Assembly (NCBI GenBank): GCA_963749715.1 | Contig: CAVVNR010000013.1 | Coordinates: 1 to 64,000 of the forward strand | Reading direction: 5' to 3' | Source of the DNA: Roseiarcus sp963749715 | GTDB taxonomy: Bacteria > Pseudomonadota > Alphaproteobacteria > Rhizobiales > Beijerinckiaceae | DNA: 64,000 bases | Shown: positions 25,653 through 35,435 of the stretch, in pieces | Position numbering within the stretch: the stretch's first letter is position 1 | Layout: the number at the start of each line of letters is the position of its first letter | Notes under the pieces: generated by a model | What the model was told of the DNA's origin: nothing | The model's database searches: none | Seen by the model: the letters and a program-made list of their open reading frames with translations, nothing else | Made by a program: the position numbers and the translations under genes

Positions 25653-26852
25653 TCAAGGTCTTGCTTGCGCGGACGGGCTTGGCGCCGGCGACATCAGGGC
25701 GGAGACCGGGACCAGGGCGACGCCCTTTGATTCCAACGCGCTCGCCCATCGGGCCAATCGCTCGACAGTCATCGGCGAAGCGGAGGCGACGCCGATGGCC
25801 GAACCGCGATCGCGGGCGCGATCGAGGAGGCGCGCTAGCGCGGCATCGACCGCCTCCGGCGCCGGATTGGCGTCGATCATGAGGTCCGCCCGCGCGGCCG
25901 GCATGGCGAGCCTCGCGGCGACATCCTCGGCCAGGCTCCGCGGCGACGCGCCATCGTCGAGGTAGCCGAGGCCACGCGCCGCGATTTCGCTCAGGACCGG
26001 CGATAGCGCCTTGTCGTCGGCGGTGAACCTGCCGCCTAGGTAGTTGACCACCGCGACATAGCCGCTCAACCGGCTCATCAACCAATGCAGCGAGTCGAGA
26101 TTGTCGGCGTCTGAAACCGACGTTCTCAGCGTATGGGGCTCCGGATCGCCCGCGGGCGCCGAAAAGTCCTCCATCGGAACCTGTAGGGCGATCTCGTGCC
26201 CCGCCTCCCGGGCTTCCGCGGCGCGCTCCTCGATCGAAGCGCCATAAGGCGCGAATCCGAGCGTGACCGCGCCGGGCAGCCTCGCGATCGCCGCTTCAGT
26301 ACCCTCGGCGTTGAGGCCGAGGCCGCCCACCAGCAGCGCGATCCTCGGGCAGTCCGCCTTCAGATTTGGATCGAGCAGCACCGGTCTGGCATAGACCTCG
26401 AACGGACGCGCCCCATCGGCGCCGAGGCGCGGCAAGAGGCCATGGCGCGATCTCTCAACGAGACGCGGGTCGGGTGCGGGTTCGAGCCTGACGGCGAGCG
26501 CCCGCTCAACGTCGATGATACGGGCGTTAGGCGGCCCGCCGCCGCCCCCGCGGGTGATTTTGACGCCGCTCGCCGCCTCCACCTGATCGGCGGACTCGAT
26601 CGCGGCAGGCGTCGCTGGATGGACGCTTGCGGTGATCTCCGGCGGCGCGGACGCCGGCGCGACTTCGACCTTGGCGATCGCGAACGGCTCGCCTCCGGGC
26701 GAGTCGCGTCGCGCCAGCGCAACGAGGCCAATCGCGGCCGCGAGGGCGACGGCGCCCGCGGCCACGCGCCGGGCCCCGCGCGATCGGTCCGGGGGCGGCG
26801 CGGCTGCGGCGCGGGGACCGAGCCCCAGCGGTTCGTTCCATTCGTCCAACAC
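25653..26852 (-). CDS. divergent polysaccharide deacetylase family protein
   Basis: A periplasmic or membrane-anchored NodB-fold protein of about 399 residues. One N-terminal transmembrane helix (VAAGAVALAAAIGLVALA) is followed by a Pro/Ala-rich linker. The catalytic-like domain has PRIALLVGGLGLNAEGTEAA, HEIALQVPMEDFSAP, GYVAVVNYLGGRFTADD and DLMIDANPAPEAVDAAL. The divergent (YibQ-type) family lacks some canonical metal ligands, and its substrate is not established. The start is uncertain: GTG 26852 or TTG 26849. A TATAGT box lies upstream. Confidence 0.82.
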   Translation of the reverse strand: MLDEWNEPLGLGPRAAAAPPPDRSRGARRVAAGAVALAAAIGLVALARRDSPGGEPFAIAKVEVAPASAPPEITASVHPATPAAIESADQVEAASGVKITRGGGGGPPNARIIDVERALAVRLEPAPDPRLVERSRHGLLPRLGADGARPFEVYARPVLLDPNLKADCPRIALLVGGLGLNAEGTEAAIARLPGAVTLGFAPYGASIEERAAEAREAGHEIALQVPMEDFSAPAGDPEPHTLRTSVSDADNLDSLHWLMSRLSGYVAVVNYLGGRFTADDKALSPVLSEIAARGLGYLDDGASPRSLAEDVAARLAMPAARADLMIDANPAPEAVDAALARLLDRARDRGSAIGVASASPMTVERLARWASALESKGVALVPVSALMSPAPSPSAQARP

Positions 26853-27027
26853 TGCCGTCGAAGTCCCTAGTTTGCTCGACGCGAGGCCCGCGAGGCCCCA
26901 CGAATCAGCCTCCCGCAAACTATACTCCTTCGCCGCCGCAGGCGCGCCGTGGTCGTTCCATGTCCCGCGCCGGATTGACCCCGCGCCCCGCGCTTCCGAT
27001 AGTCCGGCGAAACGCCGAGGCCGCCCT

Positions 27028-29065
27028 ATGTCCGTGGATCCGCTGTTGCAACCTTTCCAGCTGCGCGGGTTAACCTTGCGCAATCGGCTGATGTCGACGG
27101 CGCATGAGCCGGCCTACACCGATGAGGGCATGCCGAAGACCCGCTACCGGCTCTATCACGCCGAAAAAGCCAGGGGCGGCATCGCGCTCACCATGATCGG
27201 CGGCTCGTCAGTGGTCGCGCCGGACAGTCCGCAGGCGTTCGGGAACATCCTGCTCTACAAGGACGAATGCGTGCCGTGGCTCAAGGAGCTCGCCGACGAC
27301 GTGCACGACAAAGGCGCCGCGGTGATGATCCAGATCACCCATCTCGGCCGCCGCACCAGCTGGAGCAAGCACGATTGGCTGCCGGTGATCGCGCCTTCCC
27401 ATGTGCGCGAACCCGCGCATCGCGCCTTCCCTAAAGCGATGGAGGACTGGGACATCGCTCGCGTGATTTCCGCCTACGCCGACGCGGCCGAGCGTGCAAA
27501 GGCCGGCGGGCTCGATGGCGTCGAATTCGAGTGCTACGGCCATCTCATCGACCAGTTCTGGTCGCCGGCGACCAACAAACGCGCTGACGAATATGGCGGG
27601 TCGATCGACAACCGCCTGCGCTTCGGACTGGCTGTTTTCGAGGCGGTGCGGCGGCGCGTCGGCCCCGATTTCCTCATGGGCGCGCGGCTTGTCTGCGACG
27701 AGGACTGGGAACGGGGCTTGAGCCGCGACGAAGGCATGGCGATCGCGCGCCGCCTGACCCGGTCGGGGCTGATCGACTTTCTCAACGTGATCAAAGGCCA
27801 TATCGATAGCGACGAAGCGCTGAGCCGGGTGATCCCCGGCATGGGCGAGCGCTCGGCCCCACATCTCGACTTCGCCGGCGAAGTGCGCGCCGAGACGCGC
27901 CTGCCGACTTTTCACGCCGCCCGCATTCAGGACGTCGCAACCGCACGCCACGCGATAGCAAGCGGCAAGCTCGACATGGTCGGCATGACGCGGCCGCACA
28001 TGGCTGATCCGCACATCGGGCTGAAGATCGCCGAGGGGCGCGAAGCGGAGATTCGTCCCTGCGTCGGCATGGGCTATTGCATCGATTTCGATCTATGCCG
28101 GCGAGGCCGTCTGCATCCATAACGCCGCGACCGGCCGCGAGGCGACCATTCCCCATGTCGTCCGGCGTTCCGAGGGGCCGACGCGGAAGGTCGTGGTGGT
28201 CGGGGCGGGTCCCGGAGGCCTCGAGGCGGCGCGCGTCGCGGGCGAGCGCGGGCATGAGGTCGTCGTTCTCGAGGCAGCGGCCAGGCCCGGCGGACAGGTC
28301 GTGCTCGCCGCCGCGCTCAAGCGTCGGCGCGAAATCATCGGCATCGTCGACTGGCGGGTCGGCGAATGCGAACGGCTCGGCGTCGCCTTGCGCTTCAACG
28401 TGTTCGCCGGCGTTGACGACGTGCTCGGACTCGATCCGGACATTGTGGTCATCGCGACCGGCGGCGCCCCGAATGTCGAGTTCCTCGATGGCGGCGGCGA
28501 TCTGGCGGTGACGAGCTGGGACTTGCTCTCCGGCGCGGCGCGCCCGAGCGGAGAGGTCATCGTCTACGACGACAACGGCGCCCACGCCGGCCTCACCGCC
28601 GCCGAATTCGTCGCCGAATTTGGAGCGACGCTCGAGATCGTCACACCGGAGCGCATGCTCGCGCCCGACGTCGGCGGAACGTCTTATCCGCCCTATTTCC
28701 GCGCGCTCAGCCGCGCCGAAGCGAAGGTGTCCCTGAACCTGAGGCTCGAAAAGATCGCCCCGCGCGGCAATCGCGTCGTCGGCCTCTTCTACGACGAATA
28801 CGGGCAGCGGCGGGTCGAGAAGGAAGCGGACATGATCGTCGTCGAGCACGGCGCGGTTCCCGTCGACGACCTCTATTTCGAGCTCAAGGGGGGCTCGGTC
28901 AACCTCGGCGAAGTCGACTACGAGGCGTTGCTCGCCGGGCGCCCGCAAACCGTTCGCAGCAATCCCGGCGGCGGCTATCGCCTGTTCCGGATCGGCGATG
29001 CTGTGGCGAGCCGCAACATCCATGCGGCCGTCTACGACGCGATCCGGCTGATGAAGGACGTTTGA
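27028..29065 (+). CDS. Old Yellow Enzyme-type NADH:flavin oxidoreductase, two-domain (one-base frameshift)
   Basis: A flavoprotein of about 678 residues resembling dimethylamine/trimethylamine dehydrogenases and 2,4-dienoyl-CoA reductase. The N-terminal TIM barrel binds FMN (NRLMSTAHEPAYTDEGMP; VEFECYGHLIDQFWSP). A short Cys-containing segment (RPCVGMGYCID, then AVCIHNAATGRE) sits where the 4Fe-4S site lies in relatives; I count three Cys rather than four. The C-terminal FAD/NAD domain begins VVVVGAGPGGLEAARVA. The frame breaks at GATTTC (28084-28089); restoring GATTC reconnects it. The substrate is unknown. Its stop overlaps the next gene's start. Confidence 0.82.
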
Positions 29066-30072
29066 TGGCGGCCAACCTCATCACCGACGTTGAAGGCGTG
29101 CGGGTCGGTTTGGCTGACGACGCCCGGCTTGCCTCAGGCGTCACCGTGATCCTGTTCGACGAACCGGCGGTCGCCTCGATCGCGATCAACGGCGGCGCCC
29201 CGGCGCTGCGCGACACGGCGCTGTTGGAGCCGGAGATGACCGTCGAGCGAGTCGACGGCTTCGTTCTTTCCGGAGGGTCGGCCTTCGGCCTCGACGCGGC
29301 CGGCGGAGTGATGGCCTATCTCGCTGGGATCGGGCGCGGCTACGAACACCGCGGGGCGCGCGTTCCGATCGTGCCGGGCGCCAGCCTGTTCGATCTTCTC
29401 AACGGCGGCGACAAGGCCTGGGGCCGCAAACCGCCCTATTGGGACTTGGGCCTCAAGGCCGCGTCGTCCGCCGCTGTCTCCTTCGCGCTCGGGACGTCCG
29501 GCGCGGGATACGGCGCCACGACCTATAATCTGAAAGGCGGCCTCGGCTCGGCGAGCGCCGTGACCTCGAGCGGCTTTCGCGTTGGCGCGCTCGTGGTCGT
29601 CAATTCTGTCGGGCGGGCGACCCGCGGCGAAAGCCTGCATTTCTGGGCTGCGCCCTACGAGCGCGGAGCCGAATTCGGCGGCCTTGGCTTCGGCCCGAAG
29701 GATGTCGAGGATCAGTTGGCGCTTCGCCTCAAGTCCGACACGCCGTCGAGCACCGATCTTGCGGTCGTCGTCACCGATGCGGCCTTGACCACGACCCAGC
29801 TCAAGCGCGTCGCAATCATGGCTCAGGACGGCTACGCTCTGGCGCTGCGTCCCGCCCATGCGCCGATGGACAACGACGTCGTTTTCGCCGCCGCAACGGC
29901 AAAGGCCAGCGTCGCCCCCGATCTTCGCGATCTGACCGAGATCGGCATGCTCGCCGCCGAATGCGTCGCCCGCGCCGTCGCCCGGGGGGTCTACGAAGCC
30001 TCGCCGCTGGCGATCCCAGACGAGAAGCCGACGTGGAGGCGGCGGCTCGCGACCAATTCGACGATCAAATGA
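29065..30072 (+). CDS. P1-family peptidase (DmpA-like aminopeptidase)
   Basis: A protein of about 335 residues of the N-terminal-nucleophile S58 family, which self-cleaves to expose a catalytic Ser or Thr. Family blocks are ITDVEGVRVGLADDARLASG, GFVLSGGSAFGLDAAGGVMAYL, RVPIVPGASLFDLLNGGD and the C-terminal GYALALRPAHAPMDNDVVFA. ATG 29065 overlaps the TGA of the upstream flavoprotein. Relatives act on peptide or beta-amino amides. The pairing with the OYE gene suggests a shared operon, perhaps amine or peptide catabolism, but this is inference. Confidence 0.85.
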   Translation: MAANLITDVEGVRVGLADDARLASGVTVILFDEPAVASIAINGGAPALRDTALLEPEMTVERVDGFVLSGGSAFGLDAAGGVMAYLAGIGRGYEHRGARVPIVPGASLFDLLNGGDKAWGRKPPYWDLGLKAASSAAVSFALGTSGAGYGATTYNLKGGLGSASAVTSSGFRVGALVVVNSVGRATRGESLHFWAAPYERGAEFGGLGFGPKDVEDQLALRLKSDTPSSTDLAVVVTDAALTTTQLKRVAIMAQDGYALALRPAHAPMDNDVVFAAATAKASVAPDLRDLTEIGMLAAECVARAVARGVYEASPLAIPDEKPTWRRRLATNSTIK

Positions 30073-30139
30073 GCGTCTGACTCAAGCCTCGCGGCGACCC
30101 ACCGGATCATGGGCGCAAGGACGAGCAAACCGCGTCGGG

Positions 30140-30658
30140 TTATGAAAGAGCGCCGATCTTGTCGCGCGCTTCCGCGTCGCGCTTGCCCGGCGCGGCCTGG
30201 TCGCGGTCAGGGGGTTCTGGCGCAGCGGGGTCGAGCCTGATTCCGTATTTTCCGGTCTTGATGTCTCTTTCCACCGCTCTCGCCGGGTTGCCGGCGACAA
30301 CGCAACCGGCAGCGACGTCGCGGGTCACAACCGCGCCGGGGGCGACTATGCAACCATCGCCTACCGTGACGCCGGGAAAGATGACTGCGCCGGAGCCTAT
30401 CAGGCAGCGTTCGCCGATCCGGGTATGGACGTGCTGAAGGAGAATGGAATCATGCGCCAGGATGTCGGCGCGAGCCGACACGTCGGTGTCGGCTCCGATA
30501 TGGACGCCGCGGGGGTTGGTCTTGTCGAGCGTGGCCGTGAGCGAGATTCGACACCCCTCGCCGATGTCCATGCCCCACGCCCGGCCAAGAACCCCGCCCC
30601 TGAGACGGGAGAGCGCGTGACCGAGGCTCGAATTGATTCCAACCAGAACCGCTCTCAT
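30140..30658 (-). CDS. hexapeptide-repeat acyltransferase (WcaF/LacA-like)
   Basis: A 172-residue left-handed beta-helix acetyltransferase. Imperfect hexapeptide repeats run through HIGADTDVSARADI, IGSGAVIFPGVTVGDGCIVA and PGAVVTRDVAAGCVVAGNPA, the last being the typical end of the WcaF/maltose-acetyltransferase group. A His in LQHVHTRIG is a plausible catalytic base. The acidic/Pro-rich tail is not conserved. Probably acetylates a sugar; no polysaccharide gene cluster is adjacent. Confidence 0.82.
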   Translation of the reverse strand: MRAVLVGINSSLGHALSRLRGGVLGRAWGMDIGEGCRISLTATLDKTNPRGVHIGADTDVSARADILAHDSILLQHVHTRIGERCLIGSGAVIFPGVTVGDGCIVAPGAVVTRDVAAGCVVAGNPARAVERDIKTGKYGIRLDPAAPEPPDRDQAAPGKRDAEARDKIGALS

Positions 30659-31164
30659 CCCACCCTCGGGTTTGCCGGGCGGGACGCGCTCGCCCCGTCC
30701 GATTTCAGCACGCTCCGGCCTATCCGAACTCCCTAAACGCCCGATTGAAGTAGAAAATCAAAGCGTGCATCACGATCGAGCTTGGGCGCGACCTCCCGGT
30801 GTTGGCGTTAATATTGCTTTGCGGCGTTCGTTAAGAAATATACGGGCGCACAAGAAAGGCGGAATTTTTACGACCTCAGGCGGCGGCGCCTATCATCTTT
30901 GCCGATCCGCCCGTCAACTGCGGAAGGAAGCCCCTTACCCTAAGTAAGCAATTGACCAGCTAACGCGAATAGAGTCCGACGTCAACTCGATCGGACCGAT
31001 GCCAAGGAACACGATCAATCGCAGGCCGCGGCCAAAAGCAGCGGCCACCCCCGACGCTTGCGGCGTGGCTGACCCGCTGGCTCGACGCGCTCACCTGTTG
31101 AATTGCGCCACAGCCGCCGGACTTGCGCCAGACCGGGATCGCCCGAAGAACCGCATGGCGCCGC
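30659..31164. other. 506-base intergenic region without a recognised gene
   Basis: Part of it (about 30740-30960) is less GC-rich than its neighbours. No open frame has family-like motifs. In many relatives trpF follows lapA; I looked for it on the minus strand and did not find it. I see no clear terminator or RNA gene. Confidence 0.4.
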
Positions 31165-31506
31165 TTAGCGGTCGCGGGGCAAAGCGGAGCGCGGCGCCTC
31201 GTGCGGCCGGGCGGCCTTCAGCGCCTCGGCTTGTGCGCGCCATTTGTCCGCTTCGAGCCGGCTCTGGCGGGAGGCGCGCCGATGGCGCCCTTGCGACGAC
31301 CAGGTCGCGAACGCGCCCGCGACTACGCCGAGCATGGCCGCGACGATCGCCACCGCAAACAGTGGCGCGGCGATCGAGAACGCGGCGCTGTCGGGTGAAG
31401 CAAACGGATCGAATGAAACGATCACGAAGTGACGATTGGCGAGGGCGAAACCCAGGAGGACGATCGCGGCGAGCGCAAAGACCACGATTTTCAAAAAGCG
31501 AACCAT
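31165..31506 (-). CDS. LapA-domain membrane protein
   Basis: A 113-residue inner-membrane protein with two helices (IVVFALAAIVLLGFALANRH and APLFAVAIVAAMLGVVAGAF) and a basic cytoplasmic tail. This is the LapA (DUF1049) layout, with the segment ANRHFVIVSFDPF between the helices. It lies 68 bases downstream of ihfB, the standard alphaproteobacterial order. LapA proteins are linked to lipopolysaccharide assembly in E. coli; the role here is inferred. Confidence 0.88.
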   Translation of the reverse strand: MVRFLKIVVFALAAIVLLGFALANRHFVIVSFDPFASPDSAAFSIAAPLFAVAIVAAMLGVVAGAFATWSSQGRHRRASRQSRLEADKWRAQAEALKAARPHEAPRSALPRDR

Positions 31507-31574
31507 GCAAGCCTCACCCGCCCGACCCGCTGAGCCCGAGCCGGCTCACGCGCGAGCGGGCTGTTCGAGCGATC

Positions 31575-31871
31575 CTAGACCCGCTCGACCGCGGCTCGAT
31601 TGAGGCGCTCGCGCATTTCCTTACCGGTTTTGAAGAACGGCGCGAGCTTCTCGGTGACCGGCACCTTGTCCCCGGTGCGCGGATTGCGGCCGGTGCGCGC
31701 CTGCCGCTGCTTGGTCGAGAAAGCTCCGAAGCCGCGCAACTCGACGCGCTCGCCGCGGGCAAGGGCGTTGGCGATCTCGCCGAGTATGGCCTCGATGATG
31801 TTCTCGATGTCGCGCTGATAGAGATGCGGATTGCGCGCCGCCATGCGCTGCACGAGCTCAGACTTGATCAC
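31575..31871 (-). CDS. ihfB: integration host factor subunit beta
   Basis: A 98-residue HU/IHF-family DNA-bending protein. It starts MIKSELVQRMAARNPHLYQR, the IhfB rather than IhfA or HU form. The DNA-binding arm is GFGAFSTKQRQARTGRNPRT with the intercalating Pro. It ends FFKTGKEMRERLN. It pairs with IhfA (not in the window) to shape promoters and recombination sites. lapA follows. Confidence 0.95.
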   Translation of the reverse strand: MIKSELVQRMAARNPHLYQRDIENIIEAILGEIANALARGERVELRGFGAFSTKQRQARTGRNPRTGDKVPVTEKLAPFFKTGKEMRERLNRAAVERV

Positions 31872-31981
31872 CGAACGTCCCCAACTCGAAACGACCCGCG
31901 AAGCTTCGCGGCGCCTTCATGCCCTGAAATCGCGGTCCACATCAATAGCAATCCCTCGGCGCTCAGGCGGCGACGCAACGT

Positions 31982-33004
31982 TCAAGCCGAACGTTGAACC
32001 TCATATTGTCCCGTTCGGCGAAACCGCACCAGATAGGATGGGATGATCGCTTCGGCCGCCTGCGGCTCGACCCCGAGAGCGCTCAGGACCCGTCCCTCGG
32101 CTTCCGCCCGCGCGGACACGATGTTGTCCGACGCAAGCAAATCGACCTGGTCGCGAGTCGTCGTCAGCAGTTTCGGAAAAAGCCCGAATGTCGCCCTGGA
32201 GGCGAACTGGCTCGAGGACGCCACCCAACGCGACGGCCCGAGCGGGAGGCCGATCAGCAGACGGCTGCGATCGATCGCACGCAGCGCGAGCTTAGCCGCT
32301 TCACGCAGCGTCATTGTCTTCGGACCGCCGAGTTCGTAAATCCCGCCCGGTTTCGCGAAGCCGGAGAGCGCCGCGCCGGTCGCCTGTCCGATGTCGCCCA
32401 CATAGACCGGCTGCAAGCGAGTCTCGCCGCCTCCCAGTAGAGGCAGAATCGGCAGATAGCAGGCCAGGGCGCCAAAGCGGTTGAAGAAGTCGTCTTCCGG
32501 ACCGAACACGACCGACGGACGCATCACGATCGCGTTGGGGAACGCATCGCGCGCCGCCTGCTCGCCCAACCCCTTGCTGGCGATATAGGGCGAAGCGGAT
32601 TTCGCGTCGGCGCCTATCCCCGAAACATGCACATAGGTTGCGACGCCGGAGCGAAGCGCGGCCCGCGCCAGGGTCAGCGCGCCTTCGACATGCACGGCGG
32701 CATAGGTTTGCGCCCCGCTCTCGGCCTTCACGCCGGTCGCATTGATGGCTGCGCTCGCGCCCTCGAGCGCGGCGGCGATCGAATCGGGAAAACGGACATT
32801 GGCCTGGACCGGCTGGATCTGCCCCACTCCTCCGAGCGGCGTCAGGAAGGCGGCGAGATCGGGACGCCGGACGGCAACGCGGATGCGCCATCCCTTGCGC
32901 GCCAGCGCCCTCACGATATGACGGCCGAGGAATCCGGATCCGCCGAAAACCGTCGCCAGACGGTTGGCTTCGCTCGTGGCTTCGGTCATCGACGTCGTCT
33001 CCAT
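31982..33004 (-). CDS. complex I NDUFA9-subunit-family NAD(P)H-binding protein
   Basis: A 340-residue extended short-chain dehydrogenase-like protein. The Rossmann motif is TVFGGSGFLGRHIVRALARK, and VHVSGIGADAKSASPYIASKGLGE carries the SDR YxxxK. The C-terminal region PLLGGGETRLQPVYVGDIGQA is typical of the NDUFA9/YLEM family of alphaproteobacteria, which accompanies respiratory complex I or quinone metabolism. Catalytic activity is not established for the family. The start may be ATG 33004 or ATG 32989. Confidence 0.88.
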   Translation of the reverse strand: METTSMTEATSEANRLATVFGGSGFLGRHIVRALARKGWRIRVAVRRPDLAAFLTPLGGVGQIQPVQANVRFPDSIAAALEGASAAINATGVKAESGAQTYAAVHVEGALTLARAALRSGVATYVHVSGIGADAKSASPYIASKGLGEQAARDAFPNAIVMRPSVVFGPEDDFFNRFGALACYLPILPLLGGGETRLQPVYVGDIGQATGAALSGFAKPGGIYELGGPKTMTLREAAKLALRAIDRSRLLIGLPLGPSRWVASSSQFASRATFGLFPKLLTTTRDQVDLLASDNIVSARAEAEGRVLSALGVEPQAAEAIIPSYLVRFRRTGQYEVQRSA

Positions 33005-33083
33005 GACGAGGCTGGGCGCCGCTCCCTTATGCGATGGCCGCGCGCCTGTACAGCCGGCAAACTCGCTCGCCGGCCGCCGAAGC

Positions 33084-35142
33084 TCAGGCGTTCGCCTTCT
33101 GACGCGCAGCGACCACCAGATCCGCCGCGCGCCCGGAAAGCTCGGCCAAATGATCGAACTTGGTTTCGAACGCGCCGACCCCCGAGGTCGCCGAGCGCAA
33201 TTCGACGATCAGGTCGCCGATCTCGGCCTCCGGAATCAGCGCTCGCAGCGCCTCCCAGCCGGTCCAGCCTCCACGAGCCTCGAAGCCGAGGATCTGGCCG
33301 CGCCGCGCGCTCACCAGCGCGCTCGCTCGCGCCAGCGCGTCGGTCGGGACGTAGATCGTCACCAATAAGATCGGTTCGAGCAACACGGGGCGCGCCTTGG
33401 TCAGGGCCTCGTCCAGAGCCTGCTTGGCCGCGGCGCGGAAAGCCATGTCGGACGAGTCAACGGTATGATAGGAGCCGTCGACCAGGGTCACCGAGACGTC
33501 GACGACCGGAAATCCGAGCGGACCGCGCGTCATCGCGTCGCGGGCGCCGGATTCAACCGACGAAAAATACTGCCTCGGCACCGATCCGCCGTGCACGCGC
33601 TCGGAGAAGGCGAATCCCTCGCCGCGGCCGCGCGGGCTGACCTCGACCAGAACGTCGCCGAACTGACCGTGCCCGCCCGACTGCTTCTTGTGCCGCCCGC
33701 GCACCGTGACCGCATCTCGAATGGATTCGCGATAGGCGACTGAAGGCTTGTGTGCCTGGATCGTCACGCCGAAACGGTCGGCGAGCCGCTCGGTGGTGAC
33801 GCGCAAGTGCATTTCGCCCTGCCCGAACAGCTTCAATTCGGACATCTCGGCGTCCTGGACATAGGAAAGCGCGCGATCCTCCTCGCACAGCTTGGCCAGC
33901 GCGCTCGCGAGCCTCACCTCGTCCTTTCGGTCCTTGACGCGAATCGCGACCCCCTGAGTTGCGGGCGGAGCGGCGGGAATCGCGGCCGCCGCGGGCTGAG
34001 CTCTGCCGTCGGCGATGCGGTCGCCGGTGGCGAGGTCCTCGAGCCGGGCGAACGCGACGGTGTCGCCTTCCTCAGCGCGCGCGAGTTTCGACGATACGGC
34101 GCCCATGAGCCGAGCCAAGCCGCCTATTCGCTCCTCGACCCCGCGCGAATTCACGACGGTGGCCCCGTCGGCGAAGGCGCCGCGCAGCACCCTCGCCAGC
34201 GACAGCTTGCCCCCGTGAGCGGTGTGGATCGTGCGGATCACCTGCGCCAGAGCCGGACCTTTGTCGTCGATCCCGAGCCGCTTGCGCGTGTGAACGGCGC
34301 CCGGCAATTCATGGCGCAGCGCCTTGAGGAGCCTGGTGACTCCATGGCCGCCTGTCGCCGAACCCATCAGAACAGGCGCCACCCGCCCCTCGCGCAGTTC
34401 ACGCGCCAGGTCGTCGAAGACGAGGTCCTTCGGCGGATCGATGTCGCTGATCAGTTGCTCCATCAGCGCGTCGTCATAGTCGGCGAGCTTCTCGAGCATC
34501 AGATAGCGCGCCTGCTTCTCCTCGGGGATGACGCCCGCCGGCATTTCGATGACGCTGGACGGCGCCGCCTCGCGGTAGACGAAAGCGCGCTCGAGCGCGA
34601 GATCGATAAATCCAGTGGCGACGCCGTTCTCCCATACCGGAATCTGGCGCAACAGCAGAGGCGTGCGCGAGGCCGGCTGAAGCATCTCCAACGTCTCCCG
34701 CAAACTCCCGCCCGCCTGATCGATCTTGTTGAGGAAGAGGATGCGCGGCAATCCGAGCTCCTCGAGTTCGCGAAGGATGACCTGCAACGCCGGCACCTTG
34801 CGCGGATCGGCCTCGCAAACCACGACGACGGCGTCGCAGACGGGCAAGGCGAAGCGCATGTCGTGAATGAATTCGATCGAGCCGGGAGCGTCGAAGAACG
34901 TGAACCGGTCGCCGAGATAGTCGATGCTGGCGACGTTGGGCTCGACGCTCATCGCGTGGCCGCGCGCCTCAGGGCTCGAAGTCTCCGACGGTGGTGCCTT
35001 CGCGCACCGACCCCTGCCGCGCCACGCCGCCGCCGCGCGCCATGATCCCCTCGAGAAGGCTGGTCTTACCGCTCTGAAACGGCCCGACGATCGCGACCAG
35101 ACGGGGACCGGCGACGCGATTTTCGTGATTGGCTGCGCTCAA
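33084..35142 (-). CDS. elongation factor G-like GTPase (one-base frameshift)
   Basis: An EF-G-family translational GTPase of about 685 residues, the shorter paralogue found in many Rhizobiales. TTG 35142 has GGGAGG seven bases upstream. The P-loop is IVGPFQSGKTSLLEG. Switch II reads DAPGSIEFIHDM where canonical EF-G has DTPGH, and G4 is LFLNKID. Domain IV and V blocks include KQSGGHGQFGDVLVEVSPRG and FPVVDVSVTLVDGSYHTVDSS. The frame breaks near 34977 because of one extra C in GAGCCCTGAGG; removing it gives VGDFEPEARGHAMSVEPNV. The His-to-Ser change in switch II suggests it is not a standard translocase. Confidence 0.85.
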
Positions 35143-35435
35143 TATCGGCCTCCCTCAAGCGTTACGCCGCGCCGCGAGGCGCCGCGCGCGTCCCATTGCA
35201 GGGCAATTCCACTCCCTCGACCCGAACGCGTCCCACCGGACGCGATTTTATCAATTGTGACCGGCCTCATGATCGGGCGCCGATCTTGTCGACCGCTGCA
35301 GGCGCACTGTCGCGCAACTGACATGGTTGCAAGAACAGGCGCGGCGCGCAAGACGGTTTGGCGACGGCGCATCGAAGCGGCGGCGCGGGCTCGTCTCGCA
35401 TTCGCCGCCGGTGTCCTGTATGGGACGGCGCGAAC

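Noticed and set aside
26632..27027. N-terminal extension of the OYE-type protein
   Set aside because: This in-frame stretch overlaps the divergent deacetylase gene and lacks family similarity; ATG 27028 gives the normal start.
30659..31164. trpF expected next to lapA
   Set aside because: I translated both strands by eye and saw no phosphoribosylanthranilate isomerase motifs.
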